A stretch of DNA of 64,000 nt from Enterobacter sp. CC120223-11 (GCF_900215375.1 NZ_OBEF01000008.1:81783-145782); one strand, 5' to 3'; shown: positions 1 through 9,960, counted from the first letter of the stretch. Numbers and translations: made by a program. The notes: generated from the letters alone by a model not told the origin.

Positions 1-767
1 AGCCCGACGCGCCAGGCAAACTCTCCGGCGTTCTGATACATACCGCTGGTCGCCATCAGGGCATTCACCTGTCGGGTCTGAAGCGGCGTGATGATGGCTC
101 GCTCTCCCCCGGGGATATGACCCTGGTTGGCAAGAAACAGGAAGGTTTGCGCCAGCTCGGTACAGCTCATCTTTAGGGCGCAGTAATGGAAGTAATTCTG
201 CAACACGGTGGTGACATCGTTGTGGAAGTTGCCGAAGGATTTCATCAGCCAGGCAATGGCGGCGTTCCGCGCCGCATGGTCGAACTCGGAACGGGCCACC
301 ACGGCGTCATAGGCGATATCATCCATTCCAGAAAGCTTACGGACAATCTCCAGCATGCGCTGACGCGGTGCACTGAGGCGGCTTTGCAGCATATCGCACA
401 CCACCAGCGCCCCGGCATTGATAAACGGGTTGCGTGGGATGCCCTGTTCAATCTCAAGCTGCAACAGCGAGTTAAACGGCTGCCCCGAGGGATCTTTGCC
501 CACCCGCTGCCAGATCTCCTCCTCCTCGTAGTGATTCATCGCCACCACCAGGCTGAGCACTTTGGAGATCGACTGCACGGAAAAACGCTCCTGAGCGTCT
601 CCGGCAAAGAATTGTTGGCCGTCTACGGTACTGATGGCAATCCCGAGCTTAGTGCCATCAACGCAGGCCAGGGCCGGAATATAATCCGCCACTTTGCCCT
701 GCCCAATCAGCGGTTTTACCTCTGCCAGAATCGATGCCAGCATGCTGTTATTGATGACCGTTGCCAC
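1..767 (-). CDS. glsB: Glutaminase GlsB (YneH), C-terminus beyond the left edge
   Basis: This is a serine-dependent glutaminase that hydrolyses glutamine to glutamate and ammonia in the cytoplasm. I translated it from a GTG at 767, which has an AAGGAG ribosome site six bases upstream. The first residues, followed by the stretch [13 protein letters not shown], match E. coli YneH closely. The nucleophile motif S-x-x-K is at S66-K69 (SISK), as in the beta-lactamase-like fold of this family. About 255 codons are present. The E. coli protein has 308, so roughly 50 C-terminal residues lie outside the window. As in E. coli it is near sad and ptrR, but a chemoreceptor gene separates them here. Confidence 0.93.
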   Translation of the reverse strand, partial: MATVINNSMLASILAEVKPLIGQGKVADYIPALACVDGTKLGIAISTVDGQQFFAGDAQERFSVQSISKVLSLVVAMNHYEEEEIWQRVGKDPSGQPFNSLLQLEIEQGIPRNPFINAGALVVCDMLQSRLSAPRQRMLEIVRKLSGMDDIAYDAVVARSEFDHAARNAAIAWLMKSFGNFHNDVTTVLQNYFHYCALKMSCTELAQTFLFLANQGHIPGGERAIITPLQTRQVNALMATSGMYQNAGEFAWRVG

Positions 768-781
768 TGTTGCTCCTTGCC

Positions 782-803
782 CGCAGGCTCATTTCGGCCT
801 GCG
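782..803. other. Hairpin ahead of the glsB ribosome site
   Basis: A perfect 7-bp stem (CGCAGGC / GCCTGCG) with an 8-nt loop lies between the stop of the chemoreceptor gene and the glsB ribosome site. Read on the minus strand it has no T-run, so it is a poor intrinsic terminator. It could be a weak terminator for the upstream gene or a leader structure of glsB. Confidence 0.4.
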
Positions 804-815
804 AGTATACCAGCG

Positions 816-2414
816 TCAGGCGGGCAGACGAAAGCGCATTACCGCCTGCATCAGCAGCCCGGCGCTGCTCTCCAGATGACGCGAAGAGGCCGCACTGGCG
901 CTGACCAGTTCCCCCGTTTTCCCGGCAACCTGATTCAGGGAGTGCAGCTGTTGCGTCATCTGATGAATATTTTCCCCCTGATTCAGGGTGGCCTGCGAAA
1001 TCTCCGTCAGTAACGCACTCAAATTGGTCACAAGATTCGTCACCTTTTGCAGGTTATCCTCCAGCCGCCCAACGGCCTGCGATCCCTCTTCTATCCCCTG
1101 CAATGAATGGTTGATAAGCCCCTGAATCGTCTGAGTCGATTCACTGCTCTGCCGCGCCAGCAGCCCCACTTCTTTCGCCACCACCGCGAAACCGCGTCCC
1201 TGATTGCCCGCATGTGCCGCCTCAATGGCAGCATTGAGCGCCAGAATATTGGTCTGGAACGCCACGCTGTCGATCATCGCGACGATCCCACGCATCTCTG
1301 CTGAACGCGCCACGATAGCCTGCATGGATGCATTCACCGTGAGCATCATCCTGTCGCCGCCCGCCGCCGCCAGGCTTGCCTCTTCCGCCCGTTCACGGGC
1401 GAGGCCCGCATAGCCCGCATTGCCTTCCACATGTGACTCAAGGGAAGTAATGTGACGGGTGACGTCCTCCAGCTCCTGCGTCTGCTTATGCGCCTGGCGC
1501 GAAAGCTCTTCATTACTCTGCGCCAGTCTTGTGATATTGCCGGTGATTGAACCCGTGGCTTCGCTGACCTCGGCGACCAGCTGTTGCAGCCCCACCTGCA
1601 TCTCCGCAAGGGTTGCGCCTATCTGCGCCACCTCACGGTTCCGGCGTGACACCTGCGGCAGCGGCTGAGAAAGATCGCCTTCCGCCATAGTACGGATATG
1701 GTCAATCAGCCGACGCAGCGGCACGATGACCCAATGGGACATGCCGCGCCACACCAGGAGTGCGACAATAAGCAACGCCACCGGCGCCAGCATAAAAAGC
1801 TGCTGTAATCCCGCCAGGCTGGCCATCAGCGATTCGCGTCCTTTCCCGGCAAGCGATTCACTGGCGGCCTGAAAGCGCGCGTAGTTATCATTGAAATCCG
1901 CCTGGAAGGCCTGGACGGGCACCGCAAAAAACGCATCAATGGACTGGCTCTTTTGCAGGCCGTTGAGCTGTTCTTCAATCGCGCCATAAAACTGCTGATA
2001 GCTGTTGATCAATGCCTCATCCCGCGGCGGAGTCATTGCCAGCCACGCCTGCCAGGCTTTCTGCGACAGTACAAGGCTGGCACGGGCATCCTGAAGCAGT
2101 CCCTCGGAGCTGCCAACCGAACCCGTCTCCCTATCCTGCATAAAATAGACGCCAGCACGATTGAGCAGATCGCTTGCGGCGAGCAGATTGACCCGCGCCC
2201 GATCGGCCTCCAGCTGTTGCATATGCGCCCGCTGGTTATGCTGCTCGTTCAGGCGCGCGTTATGCAGCGACCAGGAGAGCATAAATGAAGAGGCAATCTG
2301 CAGCGCGCAGAACAGTCCAACGATGGTGAACACACCGGCGAGCAAACCAAACTGCTGTGGGAAAAAACGGCGTACAAAACGACGAGGAATTTGCATTAAG
2401 TTCATAATTTTCAT
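816..2414 (-). CDS. Methyl-accepting chemotaxis protein (Tar/Trg-type topology)
   Basis: This is an inner-membrane chemoreceptor that senses a periplasmic ligand and controls CheA through CheW. The order is TM1 (about residues 22-46), a periplasmic four-helix-type sensor (47-205), TM2 (206-224), HAMP (225-278) and a cytoplasmic signalling hairpin. The hairpin tip, with [15 protein letters not shown] and [11 protein letters not shown], lies at about 385-415. The protein is 532 residues long, normal for the class. It ends in FRLPA, so the C-terminal NWETF-type pentapeptide that tethers CheR/CheB is absent. The ligand cannot be told from sequence. The start is uncertain: ATGs at codons 1 and 4 both lack a strong ribosome site. 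Confidence 0.92.
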   Translation of the reverse strand: MKIMNLMQIPRRFVRRFFPQQFGLLAGVFTIVGLFCALQIASSFMLSWSLHNARLNEQHNQRAHMQQLEADRARVNLLAASDLLNRAGVYFMQDRETGSVGSSEGLLQDARASLVLSQKAWQAWLAMTPPRDEALINSYQQFYGAIEEQLNGLQKSQSIDAFFAVPVQAFQADFNDNYARFQAASESLAGKGRESLMASLAGLQQLFMLAPVALLIVALLVWRGMSHWVIVPLRRLIDHIRTMAEGDLSQPLPQVSRRNREVAQIGATLAEMQVGLQQLVAEVSEATGSITGNITRLAQSNEELSRQAHKQTQELEDVTRHITSLESHVEGNAGYAGLARERAEEASLAAAGGDRMMLTVNASMQAIVARSAEMRGIVAMIDSVAFQTNILALNAAIEAAHAGNQGRGFAVVAKEVGLLARQSSESTQTIQGLINHSLQGIEEGSQAVGRLEDNLQKVTNLVTNLSALLTEISQATLNQGENIHQMTQQLHSLNQVAGKTGELVSASAASSRHLESSAGLLMQAVMRFRLPA

Positions 2415-2470
2415 CTATAACAACACGTTAGCCGCGAGTGTACGGAGTGAAAATGACAGAACCATGACAA

Positions 2471-2488
2471 AGCGCCCCGCAGGGCGCT
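2471..2488 (-). terminator. Intrinsic terminator downstream of sad
   Basis: The stem AGCGCCC / GGGCGCT with a 4-nt loop lies 18 bp past the sad stop and is followed on the minus strand by TTGTC. The T-run is short, so termination may be partial and the chemoreceptor gene could receive read-through. Confidence 0.55.
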
Positions 2489-2505
2489 CAATAAGAGGGG
2501 GAAAA

Positions 2506-3891
2506 CTAGTGGCGATCTTTCCACACGGTCTGCACGTTACAGAATTCGCGCAGGCCGAAGTGAGACAGTTCGCGGCCAAAGCCGCTTTTCTTCACGCCGC
2601 CAAACGCCACGCGGGCATCGGAGGCGCTGTAGCCGTTGATGAAGACACCGCCGCACTCCAGCTCGTCGGCAAAGCGCTGCGCCTGTTTTTCATCGGCGGT
2701 GTACACGGTCGCCGACAGACCAAAGTCGCTGTCGTTGGCCAGTGCCAGAGCGTGGTCAGCATCGCGGGCAACGGTAATCGCCGCCACCGGGCCAAACATC
2801 TCCTGACGGAAAGCGGTCATGGATGGCGTGACGTTGCCTAACACGGTAGCCGCATAGTAGTTGCCCTTCCCGGCGATCTTCTCGCCGCCGAGCAGCAGGG
2901 TCGCACCCTCTTCAAGCGTGGCAGTGACCTGATTGTGCAGCTCATCACGCAGGTCGTAACGCGCCATCGGCCCCAGGTAGTTTTGCTCATCTTCCGGGTT
3001 GCCCATCTTGAGCTTCGCCGCCGCCGCCACGAACTTCTCGGTAAAGGCATCGGCGATCCCGGCTTCCACGATAAAGCGCTTCGCCGCCGCACAGACCTGC
3101 CCGGTATTCTGATAGCGCCCAATCACGGCCGCTTTCACCGCTTCATCAATATCCGCATCGTTAAGGACGATAAACGGATCGGAGCCGCCCAGTTCCAGCA
3201 CGCATTTTTTCAGCGCGGCACCGGCCTGAGCGCCAATCGCTTTCCCGGCGCGCATGCTTCCGGTCAGGGTCACGGCGGCAATACGTGGGTCATTGATCAT
3301 CTGCGACACGCCGTCGTTGGTGGCATTCACCCAGCCGAACACGCCCGCAGGAATGCCTGCCTTTGTGAAGATGTCACCAATCAGTTTCGCGCTGCCCATC
3401 ACGTTCGGGGCATGCTTCAGCAGGTAGCTATTGCCCGCCAGCAGAATAGGCACCGCACCGCGCATAACCTGCCACAGCGGGAAGTTCCACGGCATCACCG
3501 CCATAATCGGGCCCAGCGGACGATACTCAATCACCGCCTTATTTTGCTCAACCTGGGTCGCTTCGGTGGCAAGCATTGCCGGGCCGTGTTCGGCATACCA
3601 GTCGCACAGATTGGCAGACTTGGTGACTTCCCCACGCGCCTGAGCAATCGGCTTACCAATTTCACGGCTGATCAGCAGCGCCATCTCTTCGGCATGCTGG
3701 CGTAAAACGGCACCAACTTTGCGCAGTGCATCGGCTCTTTCCGCCACGGTGGTGCGTTTCCACTGGCGATAGCCCGAATCGGCAAGCGCCACTGCCTGAT
3801 TGACCTCTTCGCTCGTGGCCCATGGCAGCGTTGACAGGGTTTCCCCCGTGGCAGGGTTCAGGGAGATGGCGTGAGTTGCAGGTGATGTCAT
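2506..3891 (-). CDS. sad: NAD+-dependent succinate semialdehyde dehydrogenase Sad (YneI)
   Basis: The enzyme oxidises succinate semialdehyde to succinate in the cytoplasm, at the end of putrescine/GABA and arginine-derived nitrogen catabolism. It has 461 residues (E. coli Sad has 462) and is colinear with it. Aldehyde dehydrogenase hallmarks are MPWNFPLW (133-140), the general base E233 in LELGGSDPF and the nucleophile C267 in NTGQVCAAAKRF. It is divergent from the LysR gene ptrR, the arrangement seen in E. coli, where PtrR regulates this gene. Confidence 0.95.
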   Translation of the reverse strand: MTSPATHAISLNPATGETLSTLPWATSEEVNQAVALADSGYRQWKRTTVAERADALRKVGAVLRQHAEEMALLISREIGKPIAQARGEVTKSANLCDWYAEHGPAMLATEATQVEQNKAVIEYRPLGPIMAVMPWNFPLWQVMRGAVPILLAGNSYLLKHAPNVMGSAKLIGDIFTKAGIPAGVFGWVNATNDGVSQMINDPRIAAVTLTGSMRAGKAIGAQAGAALKKCVLELGGSDPFIVLNDADIDEAVKAAVIGRYQNTGQVCAAAKRFIVEAGIADAFTEKFVAAAAKLKMGNPEDEQNYLGPMARYDLRDELHNQVTATLEEGATLLLGGEKIAGKGNYYAATVLGNVTPSMTAFRQEMFGPVAAITVARDADHALALANDSDFGLSATVYTADEKQAQRFADELECGGVFINGYSASDARVAFGGVKKSGFGRELSHFGLREFCNVQTVWKDRH

Positions 3892-3996
3892 GTTTTGTTC
3901 TCTCTGTTCAGTGAGGCTGTTGCCTGATACTGCCCCACTCTGCTATTTATGAATAATGAATAATATTAACCACCTCATTCACGATACGAGAACACC
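3892..3996. promoter_or_regulatory. sad/ptrR divergent control region
   Basis: The 105-bp gap contains an AT-rich stretch at 3945-3970 with GAATAAT repeated in tandem (GAATAATGAATAATATT). Divergent LysR/target gaps usually hold the regulator's sites, so this is the likely PtrR operator. The 13-mer AATGAATAATATT at 3955-3967 recurs upstream of guaD at 34614-34626. Confidence 0.5.
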
Positions 3997-4875
3997 ATGG
4001 ATCTGACACAGCTTGAGATGTTCAACGCCGTCGCGCAGACTGGCAGCATTACCCAGGCCGCGCAAAAAGTGCATCGCGTGCCTTCCAACCTGACGACGCG
4101 CATCCGTCAGCTGGAGGCCGATCTGGGCGTTGAGCTGTTCATCCGTGAAAATCAGCGACTGCGCCTTTCGCCCGCCGGGCACAGCTTTTTGCGTTACAGC
4201 CAGCAAATTTTGGCGCTGGTGGATGAGGCAAGGATGGTCGTTGCCGGTGATGAACCGCAGGGATTGTTCTCCCTGGGATCGCTGGAAAGTACCGCCGCAG
4301 TGCGCATTCCGCCGACGCTGGCGTTATATAACCAGCGCTACCCGAAGATTCAGTTCGATCTGGCGACGGGCCCGTCGGGCACCATGATTGACGGTGTAAC
4401 CGAAGGTAGACTGAGCGCCGCTTTCGTTGACGGGCCGGTGATGCACCCGGGACTCGAAGGCGTGCCGGTTTATCAGGAAGAGATGATGATTGTGACGCCA
4501 AAGGGCCATTCGCAGGTCACCCGGGCCAGCGACGTTAACGGCACCAGCATCTACGCTTTTCGCGCAAACTGCTCCTACCGTCGTCATTTCGAGAGCTGGT
4601 TTCATGCCGACCGCGCCACGCCGGGCCGCATTCATGAGATGGAGTCCTATCACGGCATGCTGGCCTGCGTGATTGCCGGTGCAGGACTCGCGATGATCCC
4701 CCGCAGTATGCTGGAAAGTATGCCTGGGCATCATCAGGTGGACGCCTGGCCGCTGGCCGAAAAATGGCGCTGGCTGACCACCTGGCTCGTCTGGCGACGC
4801 GGCGGCATGACCCGCCAGCTGGAGGCGTTTATCAGCCTGCTGGATGAAGCACCTCCCTCTGGCGAAACGGTTTAA
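3997..4875 (+). CDS. ptrR: LysR-family regulator PtrR (YneJ)
   Basis: This transcription factor controls the neighbouring sad gene and putrescine-stress functions in E. coli. It has 292 residues. The N-terminal winged helix-turn-helix (about 1-60, with [20 protein letters not shown]) is nearly identical to E. coli YneJ, and it is followed by a type 2 periplasmic-binding-like effector domain (about 90-285). It is transcribed away from sad. Its last 4 bp overlap the 3' end of the convergent PhzF gene. Confidence 0.93.
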   Translation: MDLTQLEMFNAVAQTGSITQAAQKVHRVPSNLTTRIRQLEADLGVELFIRENQRLRLSPAGHSFLRYSQQILALVDEARMVVAGDEPQGLFSLGSLESTAAVRIPPTLALYNQRYPKIQFDLATGPSGTMIDGVTEGRLSAAFVDGPVMHPGLEGVPVYQEEMMIVTPKGHSQVTRASDVNGTSIYAFRANCSYRRHFESWFHADRATPGRIHEMESYHGMLACVIAGAGLAMIPRSMLESMPGHHQVDAWPLAEKWRWLTTWLVWRRGGMTRQLEAFISLLDEAPPSGETV

Positions 4876-5660
4876 CGCAGCAGGATCTTACCCTGCATCC
4901 AGGTGACCGCCGTGCCGCTCATCAGCACGCGGTTTCCCTGAAGCTCACAGCGCACATCACCGCCGCGCGCTGAAATCTGGCGCGCAAGCATCTGAGTTTT
5001 GCCAAGTTTCTCACTCCAGTAGGGGATCAGCATCGTGTGCGCCGAGCCCGTCACAGGATCTTCCGGTACGGCCACGCCCGGCGAGAAGAAGCGGCTGACA
5101 AAATCGTACTTATCATCGCCCTTCGCCGTCACGCAGGCTTTGTGTTCGCCCGGGATCATGGCGGCAAAATCAGGCGTAAGTGCGGCAACCTGTTCACGAC
5201 TATCCAACTCAATCAGCCACGCGCGCCCTTTGCGGGCATGGCGATAATGCGTAATGCCCAGCGCTCGCAGCATTTCAGGCGGCGGTGTCTGCTCGGTGGT
5301 CTGTCCTGCGGGGAAATCCAGCGTCAGCCACTCGCCTTCGCGGCTCACCGTCAGCCGACCCGAGGCCGTATCAAAATGAATGCGGGCATCGGGATAGTCG
5401 AGATGAGTAAAAATCACATGCGCGGTGGCAAGCGTGGCGTGGCCGCACAGATTCACCTCCACCAGCGAGGTAAACCAGCGCAGTTCGAAGCCATCTTTTG
5501 CAGGGACAAAAAAAGCCGTTTCCGACTGATTATGCTGCTGCGTCATTTGCAGCAGCTGCTCGTCAGGCAGCCACTGCTCCAGCGCGCAGACCGCCGCAGG
5601 GTTACCGCCAAAATTTTTGTCGCTGAATGCATCCACCTGCCAGACTGGAACGGTTTTCAT
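4872..5660 (-). CDS. PhzF-family isomerase/epimerase, second of a tandem pair
   Basis: This is a cytoplasmic member of the PhzF/diaminopimelate-epimerase-fold family. Substrates of most members, including E. coli YddE, are unknown. I place the start at 5660 ([12 protein letters not shown]) because it has a GGAGG site and overlaps the stop of the upstream gene as ATGA, implying translational coupling. The result is 262 residues. The family's catalytic glutamate is E47 in NQSETAFF. The N-terminal 50 residues closely resemble the upstream paralogue, so the pair arose by tandem duplication. A longer in-frame reading up to 5744 runs inside the neighbour and is unlikely. Confidence 0.85.
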   Translation of the reverse strand: MKTVPVWQVDAFSDKNFGGNPAAVCALEQWLPDEQLLQMTQQHNQSETAFFVPAKDGFELRWFTSLVEVNLCGHATLATAHVIFTHLDYPDARIHFDTASGRLTVSREGEWLTLDFPAGQTTEQTPPPEMLRALGITHYRHARKGRAWLIELDSREQVAALTPDFAAMIPGEHKACVTAKGDDKYDFVSRFFSPGVAVPEDPVTGSAHTMLIPYWSEKLGKTQMLARQISARGGDVRCELQGNRVLMSGTAVTWMQGKILLR

Positions 5661-6460
5661 CCCAGGCCTCCTTCGCGCAGAAGAATGCTGCCAATAATGT
5701 AGGTCGTCGCCTGGCCGCCAATAAGCACACGCTCGCCCAGCCATTCGCAGCGCAGCTCGCCGCCTCTCGCAGAAACCTGCCGGGCCTGCATCTGCGTTTT
5801 CGACAGCTTCTCACCCCAGTAAGGGATAAGCATGCTGTGCGCAGAGCCCGTCACAGGATCTTCAGCCACGCCTTCGCCAGGGCAGAAAAAGCGGCTGACA
5901 AAATCATGCTTATCGCCAGGGGCCGTGACGCACACCATCTTGCCGAGCGGCAGCATGGCGTGAATGTCGGGCGTGATCGCCTCCACCTGCTGCTGATCCT
6001 TCAGTACCACCAGGTAATCGCGGGCCACGCGAACCTCTTCGTACTCCTCAATGCCGAGCGCGCTGAGCAGTAGCGCCGGGGGTTCTGTCGGTTCAGATCG
6101 CCACGCCGGGAAATTGAGCGTCAGCCAGTCTCCGCTCCGGGTGACGGTCAGTTCGCCGACAAAGCGAGTGGAGAAGCGAATCTCTGAATGCGGGTAATCC
6201 AGAAACTCAAAAATAACGTGGGCGCTGGCAAGGGTGGCGTGGCCGCACAAATTGATTTCACCCTGAGTGGTGAACCAGCGCAGCTCGAAGCCGCTGTCCG
6301 TTCTGACGAAGAAGGCGGTCTCGGACTGGTTATGCTCCTGCGCCATTTTCAGCAGGGTCGCATCCGGCAGCCATTCGACAAGCGGGCAAACCGCCGCCGC
6401 ATTGCCGCCAAAGGTCCGGTCGCTGAAGGCATCTACCATGTAAAACGGAATTTCCTGCAT
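5657..6460 (-). CDS. PhzF-family isomerase/epimerase, first of a tandem pair
   Basis: This is a 267-residue PhzF-type protein with the same landmarks as its downstream copy: VDAFSDRTFGGN near the N-terminus, E47 in NQSETAFF, the [14 protein letters not shown] block, and [16 protein letters not shown] near the C-terminus. It is first in a two-gene unit and overlaps the next gene by 4 bp. The reaction cannot be assigned from sequence. PhzF proteins isomerise small carboxylated molecules, and two copies could act on related substrates or form a heterodimer. Confidence 0.85.
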   Translation of the reverse strand: MQEIPFYMVDAFSDRTFGGNAAAVCPLVEWLPDATLLKMAQEHNQSETAFFVRTDSGFELRWFTTQGEINLCGHATLASAHVIFEFLDYPHSEIRFSTRFVGELTVTRSGDWLTLNFPAWRSEPTEPPALLLSALGIEEYEEVRVARDYLVVLKDQQQVEAITPDIHAMLPLGKMVCVTAPGDKHDFVSRFFCPGEGVAEDPVTGSAHSMLIPYWGEKLSKTQMQARQVSARGGELRCEWLGERVLIGGQATTYIIGSILLREGGLG

Positions 6461-6663
6461 AGTCTCTATCCTTTGTTTTTATAACGACTTAGCAACATTA
6501 ATAGCGCTTTTGCCCGCAAAATACGAGCCCCCTTTTAGAGGATGACGCATCTTCGTTCATAAGCTTCCGTTATGCGATCTTAGTCACAAAACGATTGTGT
6601 TTTGCACAACGATGGTTTTAAGATCGCCTTCTCTTCCTCCCGCAATCCATCAAGACAAGTGCT
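6461..6663. promoter_or_regulatory. phzF/sotB divergent intergenic region
   Basis: This 203-bp gap holds promoters for both directions. Two words, TGACGCATCTT (6543-6553) and TCATAAGCTT (6557-6566), also occur in the mar control region (8762-8772 and 8789-8798), there separated by the marbox. Confidence 0.45.
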
Positions 6664-7857
6664 ATGACAACAAACACAGTCTCCCGCAAGGTCGCGTGGC
6701 TGCGCGTGGTTACCCTTGCCATCGCCGCTTTTATTTTCAACACCACGGAGTTTGTCCCGGTTGGACTGCTGTCTGATATCGCCCGTAGTTTCTCAATGGA
6801 AACGGCGCAGGTTGGCATCATGCTGACCATCTACGCCTGGGTCGTGGCGCTGATGTCCCTGCCGTTTATGCTGCTTACCAGCCAGATGGAGCGCCGTAAG
6901 CTGCTGATAGGCCTGTTTGTGCTGTTTATCGCCAGCCATGTGCTTTCGTTCCTGGCGTGGAATTTCACCGTGCTGGTCATAAGCCGTATCGGGATTGCGT
7001 TCGCGCACGCAGTGTTCTGGTCGATTACCGCATCGCTGGCCATTCGTCTCGCCCCGGCGGGAAAACGCGCTCAGGCACTCAGCCTGATTGCCACGGGTAC
7101 CGCGCTGGCGATGGTGCTCGGCTTGCCGATTGGCCGCGTCGTCGGGCAGTATTTTGGCTGGAGAACCACGTTCTTTATTATCGGGCTTGGCGCACTGGTG
7201 ACGCTGGTTGCGCTGATGAAGCTGCTGCCTAAGCTGCCGAGCGAACATTCGGGTTCACTGAAAAGCCTGCCGCTGCTGTTTCGCCGTCCGGCGCTGATGA
7301 GCCTTTATCTGCTGACGGTAGTGGTCGTCACTGCCCACTACACGGCCTACAGCTATATAGAACCCTTTGTGATTAACGTTGCAGGGTTCGATGCCAATTT
7401 TGCCACGCTGCTGCTGCTGGTGCTTGGCGGCGCGGGGATCTTAGGTTCGGTGGTCTTCGGCAAGCTGGGCAACCGCCACGCATCAACGCTGGTGAGCGGG
7501 GCTATCGCATTGATGACGGTGTGCCTGGCGCTGTTGCTGACGGCGGCGCAAAGCGAACTGAGCCTGGCGATTCTGAGCATTGTCTGGGGAATTGCCATTA
7601 TGGTGATCGGTCTTGGCATGCAGGTGAAGGTGCTGGCCATTGCCCCTGACGCCACGGACGTTGCGATGGCGCTGTTTTCAGGCATCTTTAATATCGGGAT
7701 TGGCGCGGGTGCCCTGGCGGGGAATCAGATAAGCCTGCATCTGTCGATGGCGGATATTGGTTATATCGGCGCGGTACCCGCCCTTGCCGCGCTGGTCTGG
7801 TCGGTGATTATTTTCCGCCGCTGGCCTGTGTCGCTTGAAGAGCAAACGCAGAATTAG
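6664..7857 (+). CDS. sotB: Sugar efflux transporter SotB (YdeA), MFS
   Basis: This inner-membrane proton-driven exporter lowers accumulation of arabinose, IPTG and related sugars in E. coli. It has 397 residues against 396 in E. coli, with twelve hydrophobic segments and the conserved MFS loop MERRK between TM2 and TM3. Near-identical blocks include [16 protein letters not shown] at the start and [18 protein letters not shown] near the end. It sits just before marC as in E. coli. Confidence 0.95.
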   Translation: MTTNTVSRKVAWLRVVTLAIAAFIFNTTEFVPVGLLSDIARSFSMETAQVGIMLTIYAWVVALMSLPFMLLTSQMERRKLLIGLFVLFIASHVLSFLAWNFTVLVISRIGIAFAHAVFWSITASLAIRLAPAGKRAQALSLIATGTALAMVLGLPIGRVVGQYFGWRTTFFIIGLGALVTLVALMKLLPKLPSEHSGSLKSLPLLFRRPALMSLYLLTVVVVTAHYTAYSYIEPFVINVAGFDANFATLLLLVLGGAGILGSVVFGKLGNRHASTLVSGAIALMTVCLALLLTAAQSELSLAILSIVWGIAIMVIGLGMQVKVLAIAPDATDVAMALFSGIFNIGIGAGALAGNQISLHLSMADIGYIGAVPALAALVWSVIIFRRWPVSLEEQTQN

Positions 7858-7860
7858 TCT

Positions 7861-7938
7861 GCCCGGTGGCGCTTCGCTGACACGGGCCTACGGAAACAGC
7901 GATCGTGTAGGCCCGGTAAGGCATAGCCGCCACCGGGC
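7861..7938. repeat. REP pair between convergent sotB and marC
   Basis: Two opposed palindromic units begin with GCCCGGTGGC and end with CACCGGGC. The inner arms CGGGCCTAC and GTAGGCCCG pair with each other. This is the usual enterobacterial REP/BIME arrangement between convergent 3' ends, where it can act as a transcript end or a stabilising structure. A related unit lies at 54513-54589. Confidence 0.8.
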
Positions 7939-7944
7939 AATAAA

Positions 7945-8613
7945 CTACGCGTGATAAGTCGTAATAATTTCCAGCACGCCGTTGATAATAAACTGCACGC
8001 CCATACAGACCAGCAGGAAGCCCATCAGGCGAGAGATCGCCTCGATACCGCCCTTGCCCACCAGACGCATAATTGCGCCAGAACTGCGCAGACAGCCCCA
8101 CAGAATCACCGCCACCGAGAGGAAAATCAGCGGTGGCGCGATCCACACAACCCAGTCAGGAAAATCAACCCCGTGTTTAACGGTGGAAGCCGAACTGATG
8201 ATCATCGCAATGGTGCCCGGCCCTGCGGTGCTCGGCATAGCCAGCGGCACGAAGGCGATATTGGCGGTCGGCTCTTCTTCCAGCTCTTCCGACTTGTGCC
8301 GCGCTTCCGGCGAGTCGTGCGCTTTCTGCTGTGGGAACAACATGCGGAAGCCGATGAAGGCCACAATCAGACCGCCCGCGATACGCAGGCCGGGGATCGA
8401 AATCCCAAAGGTGTTCATCACCACCTGTCCGGCGTAATACGCCACCATCATGATCGCGAACACGTACACCGAAGCCATCAGCGATTGACGGTTGCGCTCC
8501 GCATTATTCATGTTTCCGGCAAGGCCGAGGAACAAGGCGACGGTGGTCAACGGGTTCGCCAGCGGCAAAATCACCACCAGCCCGAGGCCAATGGCTTTAA
8601 ACAATTCCAGCAT
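7945..8613 (-). CDS. marC: MarC, UPF0056 inner-membrane protein
   Basis: This is a six-TM inner-membrane protein of unknown function in the MarC/NAAT family, 222 residues long (221 in E. coli). It is transcribed divergently from marRAB across the marO region. Despite its name, MarC is not required for the classical multiple antibiotic resistance response. A good ribosome site (AGGAGT) precedes the ATG. Confidence 0.95.
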   Translation of the reverse strand: MLELFKAIGLGLVVILPLANPLTTVALFLGLAGNMNNAERNRQSLMASVYVFAIMMVAYYAGQVVMNTFGISIPGLRIAGGLIVAFIGFRMLFPQQKAHDSPEARHKSEELEEEPTANIAFVPLAMPSTAGPGTIAMIISSASTVKHGVDFPDWVVWIAPPLIFLSVAVILWGCLRSSGAIMRLVGKGGIEAISRLMGFLLVCMGVQFIINGVLEIITTYHA

Positions 8614-8772
8614 GGAAAAACACTCCTGTGATAGCAGTTAGCTGCCGGCAGAGTATAAGAGCATTCTTGCAAACCAGGCTACGGCAAAATTTTATCGACG
8701 ATTCTCTGTCGTAATTACATAACAAAAGGTTATTAAAGATGCGAAATAACCCTTAAAAGTGTGACGCATCTT

Positions 8773-8792
8773 ACTTTAGCAATTCGTGTCAT
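8773..8792 (+). promoter_or_regulatory. marbox (MarA/SoxS/Rob site) of marRAB
   Basis: The sequence ctTTAGCAATTCGTGTCAT lines up with the E. coli marbox upstream of marRAB and sits in the same place, just upstream of the -35 element. It provides positive autoregulation by MarA. Confidence 0.75.
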
Positions 8793-8808
8793 AAGCTTAT
8801 TCATTCAG

Positions 8809-8867
8809 TTGACTTATGGTTGCCTGGGCAATAATATCGCCAGCAACTAAACTACTTGCCAGGGCAA
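8809..8867 (+). promoter_or_regulatory. marRAB promoter and two MarR operators
   Basis: A -35 element TTGACT (8809-8814) and a -10 element TAATAT (8832-8837) are 17 bp apart. Two inverted repeats, TTGCC-TG-GGCAA (8820-8831) and TTGCC-AG-GGCAA (8856-8867), correspond to MarR sites I and II of E. coli marO. Site I lies between the promoter elements and site II just before the marR start. Confidence 0.9.
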
Positions 8868-8872
8868 CCTTT

Positions 8873-9307
8873 GTGAAAAGCACCAGTGACCTGTTCAACG
8901 AAATCATTCCACTTGGTCGCTTGATCCATATGGTCAATCAGAAAAAAGATCGTTTACTGAACGACTATCTGTCGCCAATGGATATCACTGCCTCACAGTT
9001 CAAAACGCTGTGTTCGATTCGTTGCGCCGTCTGTATCACGCCAGTAGAGCTAAAAAAGGCCTTATCTGTCGATCTCGGTGCCCTGACACGTATGCTCGAT
9101 CGCCTGGTGTGCAAAGGCTGGATTGAACGCCTGCCAAACCCGAATGATAAGCGCGGGGTGCTGGTGAAGCTGACACCGGACGGCACGGCAATATGTGAGA
9201 AATGCCACCAGTTGGTGGGACAAGACCTGCATCAGGAATTAACAAAAAACTTAACGGCGGACGAGGTCGCAGCCCTTGAGCTTTTGCTCAAGAAAATCCT
9301 GCCGTAA
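8873..9307 (+). CDS. marR: MarR repressor of the mar operon
   Basis: This winged-helix dimeric repressor binds the two marO operators and is released by salicylate, phenolics or copper-oxidised cysteines. It starts at a GTG at 8873, five bases past operator II, as in E. coli, giving 144 residues as in E. coli. The DNA-binding core with PVELKKALSVDLGALTRMLD is conserved. A longer frame from 8816 would run through the promoter and operators and is rejected. Confidence 0.96.
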   Translation: MKSTSDLFNEIIPLGRLIHMVNQKKDRLLNDYLSPMDITASQFKTLCSIRCAVCITPVELKKALSVDLGALTRMLDRLVCKGWIERLPNPNDKRGVLVKLTPDGTAICEKCHQLVGQDLHQELTKNLTADEVAALELLLKKILP

Positions 9308-9328
9308 ACAGAACAAAGGGGTAAGACG

Positions 9329-9712
9329 ATGTCCAGACGTAATACTGACGCTATCACTATTCATAGCATTTTGGACTGGATCGAGAGCAACCTGGAGTCG
9401 CCGCTGTCGCTGGAAAAGGTGTCAGAACGTTCAGGTTATTCGAAATGGCACCTGCAACGGATGTTCAAGAAAGAGACCGGACATTCGCTGGGTCAGTATA
9501 TTCGCAGCCGTAAGCTGACTGAAATTGCACAGAAGCTTAAGCAGAGCAACGAGCCAATTCTGTATCTGGCTGAGCGCTACGGCTTTGAATCCCAACAGAC
9601 GCTGACGCGCACCTTTAAGAACTATTTTGACGTGCCGCCGCACAAGTATCGCATGACCAACATGCCCGGCGAGTCTCGCTATCTGATGCCACTCAACCAC
9701 TGTAACTGTTAA
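9329..9712 (+). CDS. marA: MarA, AraC/XylS-type activator
   Basis: MarA is a monomeric activator with two helix-turn-helix motifs that binds marboxes of efflux, porin-control and redox genes. It has 127 residues, like the mature E. coli form. The first recognition helix ([15 protein letters not shown]) and the second ([13 protein letters not shown]) are unchanged or nearly so. It follows marR by 21 bp in one operon. Confidence 0.97.
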   Translation: MSRRNTDAITIHSILDWIESNLESPLSLEKVSERSGYSKWHLQRMFKKETGHSLGQYIRSRKLTEIAQKLKQSNEPILYLAERYGFESQQTLTRTFKNYFDVPPHKYRMTNMPGESRYLMPLNHCNC

Positions 9713-9741
9713 TCGCCTGCACAAGACGTATCGAGGAAAAA

Positions 9742-9960
9742 ATGAAACTGTTCGCCTCCGCCGCCCTCACCCTGTTGGTGCTGGTCTCCGGCCAGAGTTT
9801 TGCGGAGCAATCCACGCTACCCAATAATCACGGTGCCCATGACACCATGATAATGCCAGCAATCCAGGACAAGTCTCCGTATGACTTCAACCACATGGGT
9901 TCCGGCAGTGACAAATCCGACGAACTGGGCGTGCCTTACTATAACGGAAACTCCCAGTAA
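9742..9960 (+). CDS. marB: MarB, periplasmic modulator of mar expression
   Basis: This is a 72-residue exported protein with a signal peptide (about 1-21, ending SFA). The C-terminal half with NHMGSGSDKSDELGVPYYN matches E. coli MarB, while the middle diverges. In E. coli MarB lowers marA transcription by an indirect route. It is the last gene of marRAB. Confidence 0.93.
   Translation: MKLFASAALTLLVLVSGQSFAEQSTLPNNHGAHDTMIMPAIQDKSPYDFNHMGSGSDKSDELGVPYYNGNSQ

Noticed and set aside
6590..6630. Marbox before sotB (around TTTGCACAACGATGG)
   Set aside because: Only the GCAC core fits; the downstream half of the consensus does not match.
8816..8872. Upstream ATG start for marR
   Set aside because: The added residues would be encoded by the MarR operators, and the E. 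coli start is the downstream GTG.
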